This document shows, piece after piece, positions 1 through 7,271 of a stretch of DNA of 9,736 nt (positions within the stretch are counted from its first letter, which is position 1; every line of letters begins with the position of its first letter). The DNA comes from an uncultured Oscillospiraceae bacterium (GTDB lineage: Bacteria; Bacillota_A; Clostridia; Oscillospirales; Oscillospiraceae): positions 1 to 9,736 of the forward strand of contig CAAEDK010000287.1 of the NCBI GenBank assembly GCA_900754605.1, read 5' to 3'. The position numbers were made by a program, and so were the translations under genes. Under the pieces are notes generated by a model that worked only from the letters and a program-made list of their open reading frames with translations, ran no database searches and was not told the DNA's origin.

Positions 1-665
1 ACGTTGGCGCGGGGGTTGTCCCAGGAGCGGAACACGGCCTTGATGGCGCCCATCAGCTGCTCCTTGGGGTCAGAGGGGAAGTCCTGACCGATCTTGGCCT
101 TGTACTCGGCCTTGAACTGGCCGGCCAGCTCCTTCAGATCCTCAGCAGTCAGCTCCACGTCCTGGGTGACGCCCTTCTTCTCCTTCATCTTGTCGATGAG
201 CTGCTCGAAGTACTTCTTGCCCACCTCCATGACCACGTCAGAGTACATCTGGATGAAGCGGCGGTAGCAGTCCCAGGCCCAGCGGGGGTTATTGGACTTC
301 TTGGCCATAACCTCCACAACTTCCTCATTCAGGCCCAGGTTCAGGATGGTGTCCATCATGCCGGGCATGGAGGCGCGGGCGCCGGAGCGGACGGAGACCA
401 GCAGAGGGTTCTCCAGATCGCCGAACTTCTTGCCGGTGATCTCCTCCATCTTGACGATGTACTCCATGATCTGAGCCTGGATCTCGTCATTGATCTTTTG
501 TCCGTCCTCATAGTACTGAGTACAGGCCTCGGTGGTGATAGTGAAGCCCTGGGGAACGGGCAGGCCGATGTTGGTCATCTCGGCCAGGTTGGCGCCCTTA
601 CCGCCCAGCAGCTCACGCATGTTGGCGTTGCCCTCGGAGAAGAGGTACACAAACTTCTTTGCCAA
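1..665 (-). CDS. ppdK: pyruvate, phosphate dikinase, N-terminal part (truncated by window edge)
   Basis: Encodes the first 221 residues of pyruvate phosphate dikinase (full family length about 875), which interconverts pyruvate + ATP + Pi and PEP + AMP + PPi in the cytoplasm. The visible part is the N-terminal nucleotide-binding domain: the GGKGANLAEM motif at residues 21-30, the LPVPQGFTITTEAC segment at 35-48, and SVRSGARASMPGMMDT at 91-106, all characteristic of PPDK. The swivelling phospho-histidine and PEP-binding domains lie beyond position 1. The start is TTG at 663-665, giving the usual MAKKFVYLF N-terminus. The only nearby ATG (674-676) reads ATG-AAG-TAA and cannot be the start. An AAGGA ribosome binding site lies about 10 nt upstream, a slightly long spacing. 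The gene has its own promoter and a leader of about 130 nt, with the ECF-operon terminator upstream, so it is transcribed independently. Family identity is near certain; the 3' end cannot be seen. Confidence 0.97.
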   Translation of the reverse strand, partial: MAKKFVYLFSEGNANMRELLGGKGANLAEMTNIGLPVPQGFTITTEACTQYYEDGQKINDEIQAQIMEYIVKMEEITGKKFGDLENPLLVSVRSGARASMPGMMDTILNLGLNEEVVEVMAKKSNNPRWAWDCYRRFIQMYSDVVMEVGKKYFEQLIDKMKEKKGVTQDVELTAEDLKELAGQFKAEYKAKIGQDFPSDPKEQLMGAIKAVFRSWDNPRAN

Positions 666-666
666 T

Positions 667-717
667 TTACTTCATTCCTTTCTGTATGCTTGCATAGCGG
701 GTCCAGTAGAAGTACAG
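667..717 (-). other. possible aromatic-rich leader peptide ORF ahead of ppdK (speculative)
   Basis: A strong Shine-Dalgarno sequence (AAGGAGGA, 721-728) sits in the ppdK leader with no ATG, GTG or TTG at a normal distance. Four nt after AGGAGG a CTG opens a 16-codon frame, read as LYFYWTRYASIQKGMK, with three Tyr, one Phe and one Trp. It ends with TAA at 667-669, one base before the TTG start of ppdK and in a different frame. The Shine-Dalgarno lies in the loop of a small GTGT/ACAC hairpin (717-732). CTG starts are rare and the spacing is short, so this may be chance. If real, it would couple ppdK translation to reading of the peptide. Confidence 0.2.
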
Positions 718-775
718 TGTTCCTCCTTACACAGGGGGACTCTGAACCCTTCCGGCCCGCTTTCATGCCAGTGGT

Positions 776-796
776 GCGGCAGGCAGAATCTGCCGC
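776..796 (-). promoter_or_regulatory. hairpin at the predicted 5' end of the ppdK mRNA
   Basis: A perfect 7-bp inverted repeat (gcggcag 776-782, ctgccgc 790-796) with a 7-nt loop. With the promoter at 803-831 the transcript should begin near 796, so the hairpin would be the very 5' end of the ppdK message. It could stabilise the RNA against 5'-dependent decay, or act as a DNA operator over the start point. The sequence alone cannot separate these. Confidence 0.5.
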
Positions 797-802
797 GAAA
801 AT

Positions 803-831
803 ATTATACCTATTTGACGGAAATATTGCAA
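803..831 (-). promoter_or_regulatory. sigma-A type promoter of ppdK
   Basis: On the minus strand, TTGCAA (826-831) is followed by a 17-nt spacer and a perfect TATAAT (803-808). The predicted start is near 796, giving a leader of about 130 nt to the TTG at 665. The surrounding sequence (800-900) is AT-rich compared with the genes. Confidence 0.8.
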
Positions 832-947
832 CTGCTTCTCTGTTGTTTTTCCCTCTTTTTCTAAGTTCCAAACCGCTTTTCCACTTTCTTATGAAAGTCC
901 CCCTTTCATTCAGGCTGCTGTGACCTCAGCCTGCCCACCAGTTTGGG

Positions 948-992
948 GAAAAACGGAGGTCGAACGGAGACTTTATGTCCGCTCGGCCTCCG
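948..992 (-). terminator. rho-independent terminator of the ECF sigma operon
   Basis: On the minus strand a stem of 6 bp (CGGAGG, 987-992, with CCTCCG, 954-959), one C/A mismatch, and 8 further pairs (978-985 with 961-968, one G-U) encloses a short loop. It is followed by five T residues (949-953). It starts 6 nt after the TGA stop of the membrane protein gene. There is no T run in the plus direction, so it acts for minus-strand transcription only. Confidence 0.9.
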
Positions 993-997
993 AAAAC

Positions 998-2479
998 TCA
1001 GCTGAATAACTCTGCTCCTTCTTCCAGAGGATGGAACTGGAGCGCATCCTGGACCGTCAGAAATACTCCCGCCCGGTTCCACGCGCTGGTCATCCTCTTC
1101 TCCATAGCGGTCACCACCGGGTACTGGAGCCAGCTGCTCTGGTGGGTGTAATTCACCCAGCTGCTGATGACATAACCGTCCTGGATCTCCTCCACAGGAT
1201 AGGCGAGATAGCCTCGCTGCCGCCCTCCGCCCGCCGGGAAGGAGAATGCGGCAAAGGTGTCCGTACTCTGCTGCTCTCCCCAGAAGATGCTGTCTGAGGT
1301 AAAGATCTGCTCACCCAGGGAGAAGTACGGTGCGGCATACTCCCTTCCTTCCCGGCTGTAAAGTACCCGTCCGCTCACCTCCCCAGCCTTGGCCCAGCCC
1401 TCCGGGATGTCCTGGTATACAGGCCAGAGCTGGATGGATTCCGTCCCATAGAAGCCCGGATCCTCCGTCCAGAGGAAATGGTGGATCAGGATCCACCGTT
1501 CCCGGGCTCCCGCCAGCCTCACACCGACTCCGGAGACCCGCAGCTCCTCCGGTCCCCGGCCATCCTCAGAAAAGGTCTCATCGGTGACATCCACCACCAC
1601 CTCTACCCCGTCCCGGCATGCCTCAAGGTCCTCTGGAGTCAAATCATTCAGCACCTCCTCCGGAAAGCCCAGTGTCAACAGCTTAGCCCTTACATCCTCC
1701 AAGCCGTCCTGGGCTGTCTCGTCCACCGGGTGCCAGTCCATGGGATAGCTGTTCCCAAACAGATAGCCGCAGGCTCCTCCGATTAGAACCAGCAGAACCA
1801 GCCCTTTGACCACCCATCCATCCGGGACCCGGAGCGGGGCAGACTGGATCCCGTACCCCGCCTCATCCAGCTCCCGGGAGCAGCGGAACAGGCTGCGTAG
1901 GATCAAGACGTACACAGCCAGCAGAGCGGCAACCAAAATCAGCCCACTATACTCCACCACACCCAGGACACACATCAGGAGATACCAGAATACCAGCCCC
2001 CCCGCAGCCCTGGCTTGGGACGGAAGCCCCGCTTTTTCTCGCACCGCCCGCAGCCCCTGCCAGAAGCAGATATACACCGCCAAAAGGAACAGTAAACTGG
2101 CCCATTTCAGCGGAACCAAGAGGGCGGAGAGGGCGCCAGCACTGACCCAGATGGTGGTATTCAGGATCAAAAGCAAGAAAAAGTAGATCGCCCGGATCAG
2201 CGCCAGGACAAAGCAGCTTCGGAACCACCGATTCTCAAGCCGCAGGCTGCGGAAGCCCAGCAGCATGAGCACCACCCCGATGGCTGGGAGGATCGTATCC
2301 AGAAGCCAAAAATTCAGTGTGACAGTGGAGAGGGCCATCCCCACCAGCACCCGGTTCATAGCCCTTTTCCAGGGCGTCACCTCCTCTACGATCTCCTCCG
2401 GCGGGAGGTCCGGCAGGCCGGCCCCCAACACAGCGTCAAACTCCCCCTCACTCAGGTTGTCCCATTTCCGGTCATCCAT
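998..2479 (-). CDS. polytopic membrane protein, putative anti-sigma/regulator partner of the ECF sigma factor
   Basis: A 493-residue membrane protein with no recognised catalytic motif. An acidic cytoplasmic N-terminus (residues 1-43, with DNLSEGEFDAVLGAGLPDLP) is followed by hydrophobic segments at about 44-60, 62-76, 89-112, 114-140, 161-175, 177-198 and 222-242. A soluble C-terminal domain of about 250 residues (243-493), rich in acidic and aromatic residues, should face outside. I prefer the ATG at 2477-2479, which has GGAGG 8 nt upstream. A GTG at 2486-2488 would add three residues but its Shine-Dalgarno is too close. The start overlaps the sigma-factor stop (ATGGATGA), so the two are translationally coupled. 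Its place directly after an ECF gene suggests an anti-sigma factor, with the N-terminal tail holding sigma and the external domain sensing a signal. The zinc anti-sigma motif HxxxCxxC is absent, so the role is inferred from context. Confidence 0.75.
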   Translation of the reverse strand: MDDRKWDNLSEGEFDAVLGAGLPDLPPEEIVEEVTPWKRAMNRVLVGMALSTVTLNFWLLDTILPAIGVVLMLLGFRSLRLENRWFRSCFVLALIRAIYFFLLLILNTTIWVSAGALSALLVPLKWASLLFLLAVYICFWQGLRAVREKAGLPSQARAAGGLVFWYLLMCVLGVVEYSGLILVAALLAVYVLILRSLFRCSRELDEAGYGIQSAPLRVPDGWVVKGLVLLVLIGGACGYLFGNSYPMDWHPVDETAQDGLEDVRAKLLTLGFPEEVLNDLTPEDLEACRDGVEVVVDVTDETFSEDGRGPEELRVSGVGVRLAGARERWILIHHFLWTEDPGFYGTESIQLWPVYQDIPEGWAKAGEVSGRVLYSREGREYAAPYFSLGEQIFTSDSIFWGEQQSTDTFAAFSFPAGGGRQRGYLAYPVEEIQDGYVISSWVNYTHQSSWLQYPVVTAMEKRMTSAWNRAGVFLTVQDALQFHPLEEGAELFS

Positions 2480-3014
2480 CCTGCTCACCTCCCAGCAGCT
2501 TCCGCAGCCGCCGTTTTAACCTATACAGCTTCCCCTCCACCGCCCGCTCCGTCATGCCCAGTTCTGCGGCGATCCGGGCGGTGGACTGAAGGTAGTAGTA
2601 TTTCCGGTAAAACAGCAGCCGCTCCTCCGGCAGCAGACGGCCCAGGGCCTCCAACAACTCCTGCTCCCGTTCCCGCCGCACCACTTCCTCCTCCGGCGTG
2701 AGTCCCGGCACCGCCGTGTGCTCTGTCAGCTCCTCCACGCCCCCATGACGTGCATTTTTTCTTGCATGATTCAGAGCGGTATTCCGGGCCACCGCCGTCA
2801 GCCACGCGTTCCAGCTTCCCCGCTGCCGGCTGAACTGATCTATGTGCTTCCACACCTGCATGGCTGTCTCGGAGAGGCACTCCTCTTGGTCGCGCGGATC
2901 TGGTAGGATGGCGCCGATGACATACCGCATCAGCGGCCCATAGTGCCGCAGCAGAGCATCCATCCCCTCTTCCCTGCGCTCCGCCAGCAGCGCTGTGATC
3001 TCCTGTTCCTTCAC
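2472..3014 (-). CDS. ECF-type RNA polymerase sigma factor (sigma-70 family)
   Basis: A 180-residue sigma factor of the extracytoplasmic function group, which directs RNA polymerase to a small regulon. Region 2 spans about residues 18-88, with DPRDQEECLSETAMQVWKHI (40-58) and the WNAWLTAVARNTALNHARK segment (68-86). Region 4 spans about 115-175, with LPEERLLFYRKYYYLQS and a helix-turn-helix at about 145-168 (ARIAAELGMTERAVEGKLYRLKRRL). Region 1.1 and most of region 3 are missing, as usual for this group. I choose GTG at 3012-3014, which has an AGGGGGG ribosome binding site 7 nt upstream. An upstream in-frame ATG at 3036-3038 lacks a ribosome binding site and falls at the predicted transcription start. 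The gene overlaps the next one by 8 nt, consistent with a sigma/anti-sigma pair. The regulon cannot be told from the sequence. Confidence 0.93.
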   Translation of the reverse strand: MKEQEITALLAERREEGMDALLRHYGPLMRYVIGAILPDPRDQEECLSETAMQVWKHIDQFSRQRGSWNAWLTAVARNTALNHARKNARHGGVEELTEHTAVPGLTPEEEVVRREREQELLEALGRLLPEERLLFYRKYYYLQSTARIAAELGMTERAVEGKLYRLKRRLRKLLGGEQDG

Positions 3015-3044
3015 ATCGCTGCCCCCCTTTCCAAACATTTCTCT

Positions 3045-3050
3045 ATTTTA
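3045..3050 (-). promoter_or_regulatory. extended -10 promoter candidate for the ECF sigma operon
   Basis: On the minus strand TGATAAAAT forms an extended -10 element (TGn plus TAAAAT, the hexamer at 3045-3050) without a good -35. Transcription would begin near 3038, leaving a 24-nt leader that contains the ribosome binding site for the GTG start. An ECF-dependent autoregulatory promoter could not be recognised by eye. Confidence 0.45.
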
Positions 3051-3091
3051 TCATACACGCCTCAACGAAAAATCCCACGGATTATTCGTGC

Positions 3092-3106
3092 CTGCTGTCA
3101 CAGCAG
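3092..3106. repeat. 15-bp perfect palindrome upstream of the ECF operon
   Basis: ctgctgt-c-acagcag is a 7-bp perfect inverted repeat around one central base, lying between the tuf terminator and the ECF promoter candidate, about 45 bp upstream of the -10. A one-base centre is too short for an RNA loop without opening pairs, so a dimeric regulator's operator is the likelier reading. No T run follows, so it is not a terminator. Confidence 0.5.
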
Positions 3107-3113
3107 CGATGAC

Positions 3114-3147
3114 AAAAAGAAAACCCCCGCCAGATGGCGGGGGTTTT
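3114..3147 (-). terminator. rho-independent terminator after tuf (end of the str cluster)
   Basis: On the minus strand an A-rich lead is followed by a 9-bp, almost wholly G-C stem (3136-3143 region with 3124-3131 region; the loop is ATCT) and then a T-rich tail (TTTTCTTTTT, 3114-3123). It begins 14 nt after the tuf stop codon. The stem is extended by A-T pairs on both sides. This is one of the clearest terminators in the window. Confidence 0.95.
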
Positions 3148-3161
3148 CCAAAGAGCAGAAA

Positions 3162-4364
3162 TTACTCCTCGATGTCGATAACAACACCGGAACCAACGGT
3201 ACGGCCGCCCTCGCGGATAGCGAAGCGCAGGCCCTTCTCGATGGCGATGGGGGTGATCAGCTCGACCTTCATGTCCACGTTGTCGCCGGGCATGCACATC
3301 TCAGTGCCCTCGGGCAGAGTGATGATGCCGGTCACGTCGGTGGTACGGAAGTAGAACTGAGGACGATAGTTGTTGAAGAAGGGGGTGTGACGGCCACCCT
3401 CGTCCTTGGACAGGACGTACACCTGGCCGGTGAACTTGGTGTGGGGGTGGATGGAGCCGGGCTTACACAGAACCTGGCCACGCTCGATGTCGGTCTTAGC
3501 AACACCGCGGAGCAGAGCACCCACGTTATCGCCAGCCTCAGCGTAATCCAGAGTCTTGCGGAACATCTCCAGGCCGGTGACGACGGTGGACTTCTTCTCG
3601 TCGGACAGACCAACGATCTCCACGGTCTCGCCAGTCTTGATCAGGCCACGCTCCACACGGCCGGTGGCCACGGTGCCACGGCCAGAGATGGTGAACACGT
3701 CCTCGACGGGCATCAGGAAGGGCAGGTCGTCGTTACGGGCGGGAGTGGGGATATAGCTGTCAACGGCGTCCATCAGCTCCTTGATGCAAGCATACTCGGG
3801 AGCAGCGGGGTCGTTGGACTCGGAGGTCAGAGCGTTCAGAGCGGAACCCTTGATGATGGGAATATCATCGCCGGGGAACTCGTAGTTGGACAGGGTCTCA
3901 CGGACCTCCATCTCAACCAGCTCCAGCAGCTCCTCGTCATCGACCTGATCGCACTTGTTCAGGAAAACAACGATGGCGGGCACGCCGACCTGACGGGCCA
4001 GCAGGATGTGCTCCTTGGTCTGAGCCATGGGGCCGTCGGTGGCGGCGATGACCAGGATAGCGCCGTCCATCTGGGCAGCACCGGTGATCATGTTCTTGAT
4101 ATAGTCGGCGTGGCCCGGGCAGTCAACGTGGGCATAGTGACGGTTGGCAGTCTCGTACTCCACGTGAGAGGTGTTGATGGTGATGCCGCGCTCGCGCTCC
4201 TCGGGAGCCTTATCGATGGAGCTGTAATCGGTGTAGTCGGCGCCGCCCTGCATAGCCAGGTACTTGGTGATGGCGGCGGTCAGAGTGGTCTTACCGTGGT
4301 CAACGTGGCCGATGGTGCCGATGTTGACATGGGGCTTGTTGCGCTCAAATTTCTGCTTAGCCAT
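3162..4364 (-). CDS. tuf: elongation factor Tu
   Basis: EF-Tu is the GTPase that delivers aminoacyl-tRNA to the ribosomal A site. The 400-residue product has normal length. G-domain motifs are intact: P-loop GHVDHGKT at residues 19-26, switch-I RGITI at 59-63, DCPGH at 81-85 including the catalytic His, NKCD at 136-139 and SAL at 174-176. Domains 2 and 3 follow ([13 protein letters not shown]; the [12 protein letters not shown] and MPGDNVDM segments near the end). The start ATG has AAGGAGG about 9 nt upstream. It is the last gene of the str cluster, 128 nt after fusA, with its own promoter candidate in the gap and a strong terminator behind it, so it is probably expressed both by read-through and independently. 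Codon use is very biased, as expected for an abundant protein. Confidence 0.99.
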   Translation of the reverse strand: MAKQKFERNKPHVNIGTIGHVDHGKTTLTAAITKYLAMQGGADYTDYSSIDKAPEERERGITINTSHVEYETANRHYAHVDCPGHADYIKNMITGAAQMDGAILVIAATDGPMAQTKEHILLARQVGVPAIVVFLNKCDQVDDEELLELVEMEVRETLSNYEFPGDDIPIIKGSALNALTSESNDPAAPEYACIKELMDAVDSYIPTPARNDDLPFLMPVEDVFTISGRGTVATGRVERGLIKTGETVEIVGLSDEKKSTVVTGLEMFRKTLDYAEAGDNVGALLRGVAKTDIERGQVLCKPGSIHPHTKFTGQVYVLSKDEGGRHTPFFNNYRPQFYFRTTDVTGIITLPEGTEMCMPGDNVDMKVELITPIAIEKGLRFAIREGGRTVGSGVVIDIEE

Positions 4365-4428
4365 TGAGAATTTCCTCCTTATATTACAGTTGATGTCGAG
4401 AAAAAGATAGGTATCGCATATCAGGGTT

Positions 4429-4457
4429 ATTTTATCCTATTCTGCCCATAAATGCAA
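4429..4457 (-). promoter_or_regulatory. internal promoter candidate for tuf
   Basis: In the fusA-tuf gap the minus strand carries TTGCAT (4452-4457), a 17-nt spacer and TAAAAT (4429-4434). The start would be near 4422, giving a leader of about 58 nt. No terminator is visible between fusA and tuf, so this would add to read-through rather than replace it. The -35 matches the consensus at only three positions. Confidence 0.6.
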
Positions 4458-4492
4458 GCCTATTTTCTAACTCAGGTGCAGCCGAACCGTTC

Positions 4493-6598
4493 TTAGTCCT
4501 GGTTGCGGCCGCGCTCGGCAATGATCTTATCCGCAATGCTCTTGGGGATCTCCACATAGCTGTGGGGCTCCATGGAGTATTGGCCGCGGCCCTGAGTGGA
4601 AGAACGCAGGTCGGTGGCATAGCCAAACATATTGGCCAGCGGGACCAGCGCGTCGATCTGCATGGCGCCGGGACGGCTCTCCTGACCCTGGATCTGGCCG
4701 CGGCGGCTGTTCAGGTCGCCGATGACGTTGCCCAGGTACTCGTCAGGAACAATGACAGAGACCTTCATCATGGGCTCCAGCAGGCAGGGACTTGCCTTGC
4801 GGCAGGCCTCCTTGAATGCCATGGAACCAGCAATCTTAAAGGCCATCTCAGAGGAGTCGACCTCGTGATAGGAGCCGAAGGTCAGATGGACCTTCACGTC
4901 CACAACGGGGTAGCCAGCCAGCACACCGGCCTGCAGGGCTCCCTGAATACCAGCATCGACCGCAGGGATATACTCCTTGGGGATCACGCCGCCGGTAATC
5001 TCGTTGAGGAACTCGTAACCCTTGCCGGGCTCGTTAGGCTCAACTGTGATGCGGACATGGCCGTACTGGCCCTTACCGCCGGACTGACGTGCGTACTTGG
5101 TATCCTGCTCCACAGACTTCTTGATGGTCTCCTTATAGGCGACCTGGGGAGCACCAACATTGGCCTCCACCTTGAACTCTCGGAGCAGACGGTCCACGAT
5201 GATCTCCAGGTGCAGCTCGCCCATGCCGGCGATGATGGTCTGACCAGTTTCCTCATCGGTGTAGGTCTTAAAGGTGGGGTCCTCCTCAGCCAGCTTTACC
5301 AGAGCCAGGCCCATCTTCTCCTGACCGGCCTTGGTCTTGGGCTCGATGGCCACGCGGATAACAGGCTCGGGGAACTCCATGGACTCCAGAATGATGGGGT
5401 GCTTCTCATCACAGAGGGTGTCACCAGTGGTGGAGTTCTTCAGGCCGACCACAGCGGCGATGTCGCCGGCGTAGCAGCACTCGATATCCTCACGGTGATT
5501 GGCGTGCATCTGGAGGATGCGGCCGATGCGCTCCTTCTGCTTCTTGGTGGAGTTGAGTACGGTGGTACCGGTGTTCAGAACGCCGGAATACACACGCACA
5601 AAGGACAGACGGCCCACGAAGGGGTCGGTAGCAATCTTAAAGGCCAGAGCGGAGAAGGGGGCGTTGTCGTCGGCGTGACGCTCATCCTCTTCCTCGGTAT
5701 CGGGATCGATGCCCTTGATGGCGGGAATGTCCACCGGAGAGGGCATGTAGTCCACGATGGCATCCAGCAGCTTCTGGACACCCTTGTTGCGGTAAGAGGT
5801 ACCGCAGACCACAGGGACCATAACGTTGTCGATGGTGCCCTTACGGATGGCCCGGCGGATCATATCCTGAGGAATTTCCTGCTCCTCCAGGACCAGCATC
5901 ATGATCTCCTCGTCGATGTCGGCGCAGGCATCCAGCAGCTTAGTGCGGTACTCCTGAGCCAGTTCCATCATATCCTCGGGGATAGGCTCCACACGCATAT
6001 CCTTGCCCAGCTCATCATAGTAGATGTCAGCGTTCATCTCCACCAGGTCGATGATACCCTTAAAGGTATCCTCAGCACCGATGGGCAGCTGGATGGGCAC
6101 TGCGTTGCACTTCAGACGATCATGGATCATGTTCAGCACGTTGAAGAAATCAGCGCCCATGATATCCATCTTGTTGACATAGATCATACGGGGAACGCGG
6201 TAGTTATCGGCCTGACGCCACACAGTCTCAGACTGGGGCTCCACGCCGCCCTTGGCGCACATGACGGTAACAGAGCCGTCCAGTACGCGCAGGGAGCGCT
6301 CCACCTCGACGGTGAAGTCCACGTGGCCCGGAGTGTCAATGATGTTCAGACGGGTCTGGGGGAACTGATTCTTGGTGCCCTGCCAGTAGCAGGTGGTAGC
6401 AGCGGAGGTGATCGTGATACCACGCTCCTGCTCCTGCGCCATCCAGTCCATGGTGGCGGTACCCTCGTGGGTCTCGCCGATCTTGTAGTTTACGCCGGTG
6501 TAGTACAGAATACGCTCAGTAGTGGTAGTCTTGCCCGCATCGATGTGGGCCATAATGCCGATATTACGGGTATTCTCCAAAGAAACTTTTCTAGACAT
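4493..6598 (-). CDS. fusA: elongation factor G
   Basis: EF-G is the translocation GTPase that also helps recycle ribosomes. The 701-residue product has standard length. Motifs: P-loop AHIDAGKT at residues 17-24, switch [13 protein letters not shown] at 58-69, DTPGH at 88-92 and NKMD at 142-145. Later come domain II with [14 protein letters not shown], domain III with [15 protein letters not shown], and domain IV with [12 protein letters not shown] and [14 protein letters not shown]. The C-terminus carries the [19 protein letters not shown] signature. The start ATG has AAGGAG 7 nt upstream. It lies 18 nt after rpsG with no promoter between, so the two are cotranscribed. An insertion of about eight residues after residue 73 (TKNQFPQT), just before the DTPGH strand, resembles the longer proteobacterial form more than Bacillus EF-G. 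No sign of damage or transfer in base use. Confidence 0.99.
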   Translation of the reverse strand: MSRKVSLENTRNIGIMAHIDAGKTTTTERILYYTGVNYKIGETHEGTATMDWMAQEQERGITITSAATTCYWQGTKNQFPQTRLNIIDTPGHVDFTVEVERSLRVLDGSVTVMCAKGGVEPQSETVWRQADNYRVPRMIYVNKMDIMGADFFNVLNMIHDRLKCNAVPIQLPIGAEDTFKGIIDLVEMNADIYYDELGKDMRVEPIPEDMMELAQEYRTKLLDACADIDEEIMMLVLEEQEIPQDMIRRAIRKGTIDNVMVPVVCGTSYRNKGVQKLLDAIVDYMPSPVDIPAIKGIDPDTEEEDERHADDNAPFSALAFKIATDPFVGRLSFVRVYSGVLNTGTTVLNSTKKQKERIGRILQMHANHREDIECCYAGDIAAVVGLKNSTTGDTLCDEKHPIILESMEFPEPVIRVAIEPKTKAGQEKMGLALVKLAEEDPTFKTYTDEETGQTIIAGMGELHLEIIVDRLLREFKVEANVGAPQVAYKETIKKSVEQDTKYARQSGGKGQYGHVRITVEPNEPGKGYEFLNEITGGVIPKEYIPAVDAGIQGALQAGVLAGYPVVDVKVHLTFGSYHEVDSSEMAFKIAGSMAFKEACRKASPCLLEPMMKVSVIVPDEYLGNVIGDLNSRRGQIQGQESRPGAMQIDALVPLANMFGYATDLRSSTQGRGQYSMEPHSYVEIPKSIADKIIAERGRNQD

Positions 6599-6616
6599 AC
6601 TTCGTCTCCTTTTGGA

Positions 6617-7087
6617 TTACCAGCGGTAGTGGGCGAAGGCCTTGTTGGACTCGGCCATCTTGTGGGTATCCTCGCGCTTCTTCACGGCGCCGCCCAAGTT
6701 ATTGGCAGCATCCATGATTTCGCCGGCCAGACGCTCCTTCATGGTCTTCTCACCACGGTTGCGGGCATAAGCGGTCAACCAGCGCAGACCCAGGGTCTGA
6801 CGGCGCTCAGGGCGAACCTCGATGGGCACCTGGTAGGTGGCGCCGCCCACACGGCGGGCCTTGACCTCCAGGGAAGGCATAATGTTCTCCAGGGCCTGAG
6901 TATAGACCTCCATAGGCTCCTTGCCGGTCTTGTCCTTGATGATCTCGAAGGCACCGTAGACCACCTTCTGAGCCACGCCCTTCTTACCGTCCAGCATAAT
7001 GCTGTTGGTCAGCTTGGTAACCAAAACAGAGTTATACAGCGGATCGGGCAGAACCTCCCGCTTGGGTACATTTCCTCTTCTGGGCAC
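6617..7087 (-). CDS. rpsG: 30S ribosomal protein S7
   Basis: S7 nucleates assembly of the 16S rRNA 3' major domain and sits in the head of the 30S subunit near the E site. The 156-residue product matches the family length. Visible signatures are [10 protein letters not shown] at the N-terminus, [28 protein letters not shown] in the middle, and [20 protein letters not shown] at the C-terminus. The start is GTG at 7085-7087: AAGGAGG lies 8 nt upstream and the family begins (M)PRRG. The ATG at 7103-7105 overlaps the ribosome binding site and is not the start. The gene follows rpsL after an unusually long 184-nt gap that contains hairpins and may hold a promoter or a translational control site. 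It is followed by fusA after 18 nt. Confidence 0.98.
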   Translation of the reverse strand: MPRRGNVPKREVLPDPLYNSVLVTKLTNSIMLDGKKGVAQKVVYGAFEIIKDKTGKEPMEVYTQALENIMPSLEVKARRVGGATYQVPIEVRPERRQTLGLRWLTAYARNRGEKTMKERLAGEIMDAANNLGGAVKKREDTHKMAESNKAFAHYRW

Positions 7088-7271
7088 TTTGCTTCCCTCC
7101 TTCATATAGAATTAAATGAAATCATAGGTACTCGTCGCACAGCTCGTGCGGCGTGTAATGCCTGTCCGAGGTCTGCCCATACAATATATATAGGTAAACG
7201 CTCGGCAAGGCGGGGTTGCCTTGCGCAAACGCACAATGCAATTCAAATGGAAATAACTTTACAGAGTAAAA
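7088..7271 (-). promoter_or_regulatory. long structured rpsL-rpsG intergenic region, possible promoter or regulatory leader
   Basis: A 184-nt spacer inside an otherwise compact operon. On the minus strand it holds a TTTAC/GTAAA repeat just after the rpsL stop, a 7-bp hairpin with a 6-nt loop (7205-7224), an AT-rich island (TATATATATT, 7183-7192) that could be a weak -10, and a second hairpin with a 5-bp CGCAC/GTGCG stem (about 7136-7150). No T run follows either hairpin, so they do not look like terminators. E. coli S7 is known to bind the rpsL-rpsG spacer and repress its own translation; an analogous control is possible here but unproven. No clear -35/-10 pair with 16-18 nt spacing could be chosen. 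Confidence 0.45.
7205..7224 (-). repeat. 7-bp hairpin in the rpsL-rpsG spacer
   Basis: gcaaggc (7205-7211) and gccttgc (7218-7224) form a perfect 7-bp inverted repeat around ggggtt. It lies in mid-spacer, about 47 nt after the rpsL stop and about 118 nt before the rpsG start, with no T tract. It may be an RNA protein-binding or processing site. Confidence 0.5.

Larger units (their letters stand above)
666..997. other. 332-nt intergenic region between ppdK and the ECF operon
   Basis: Holds no convincing protein gene other than the speculative leader peptide. From right to left it contains the ECF-operon terminator (948-992), an AT-rich stretch (about 800-915), the ppdK promoter, the 5' hairpin and the ppdK leader. 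Open frames crossing it on either strand are non-coding extensions without a ribosome binding site and start combination. Confidence 0.8.

Noticed and set aside
498..923. Plus-strand small genes across the ppdK start and leader
   Set aside because: They overlap PPDK coding sequence or its promoter, lack ribosome binding sites and have no recognisable features.
3015..3038. Upstream ATG start for the ECF sigma factor
   Set aside because: No ribosome binding site, and it falls at the predicted transcription start. The GTG at 3012-3014 has AGGGGGG at proper spacing.
2943..4367. 474-codon open frame on the plus strand
   Set aside because: Antisense shadow of tuf with the same codon-bias cause; it also crosses the tuf terminator and the ECF sigma gene.
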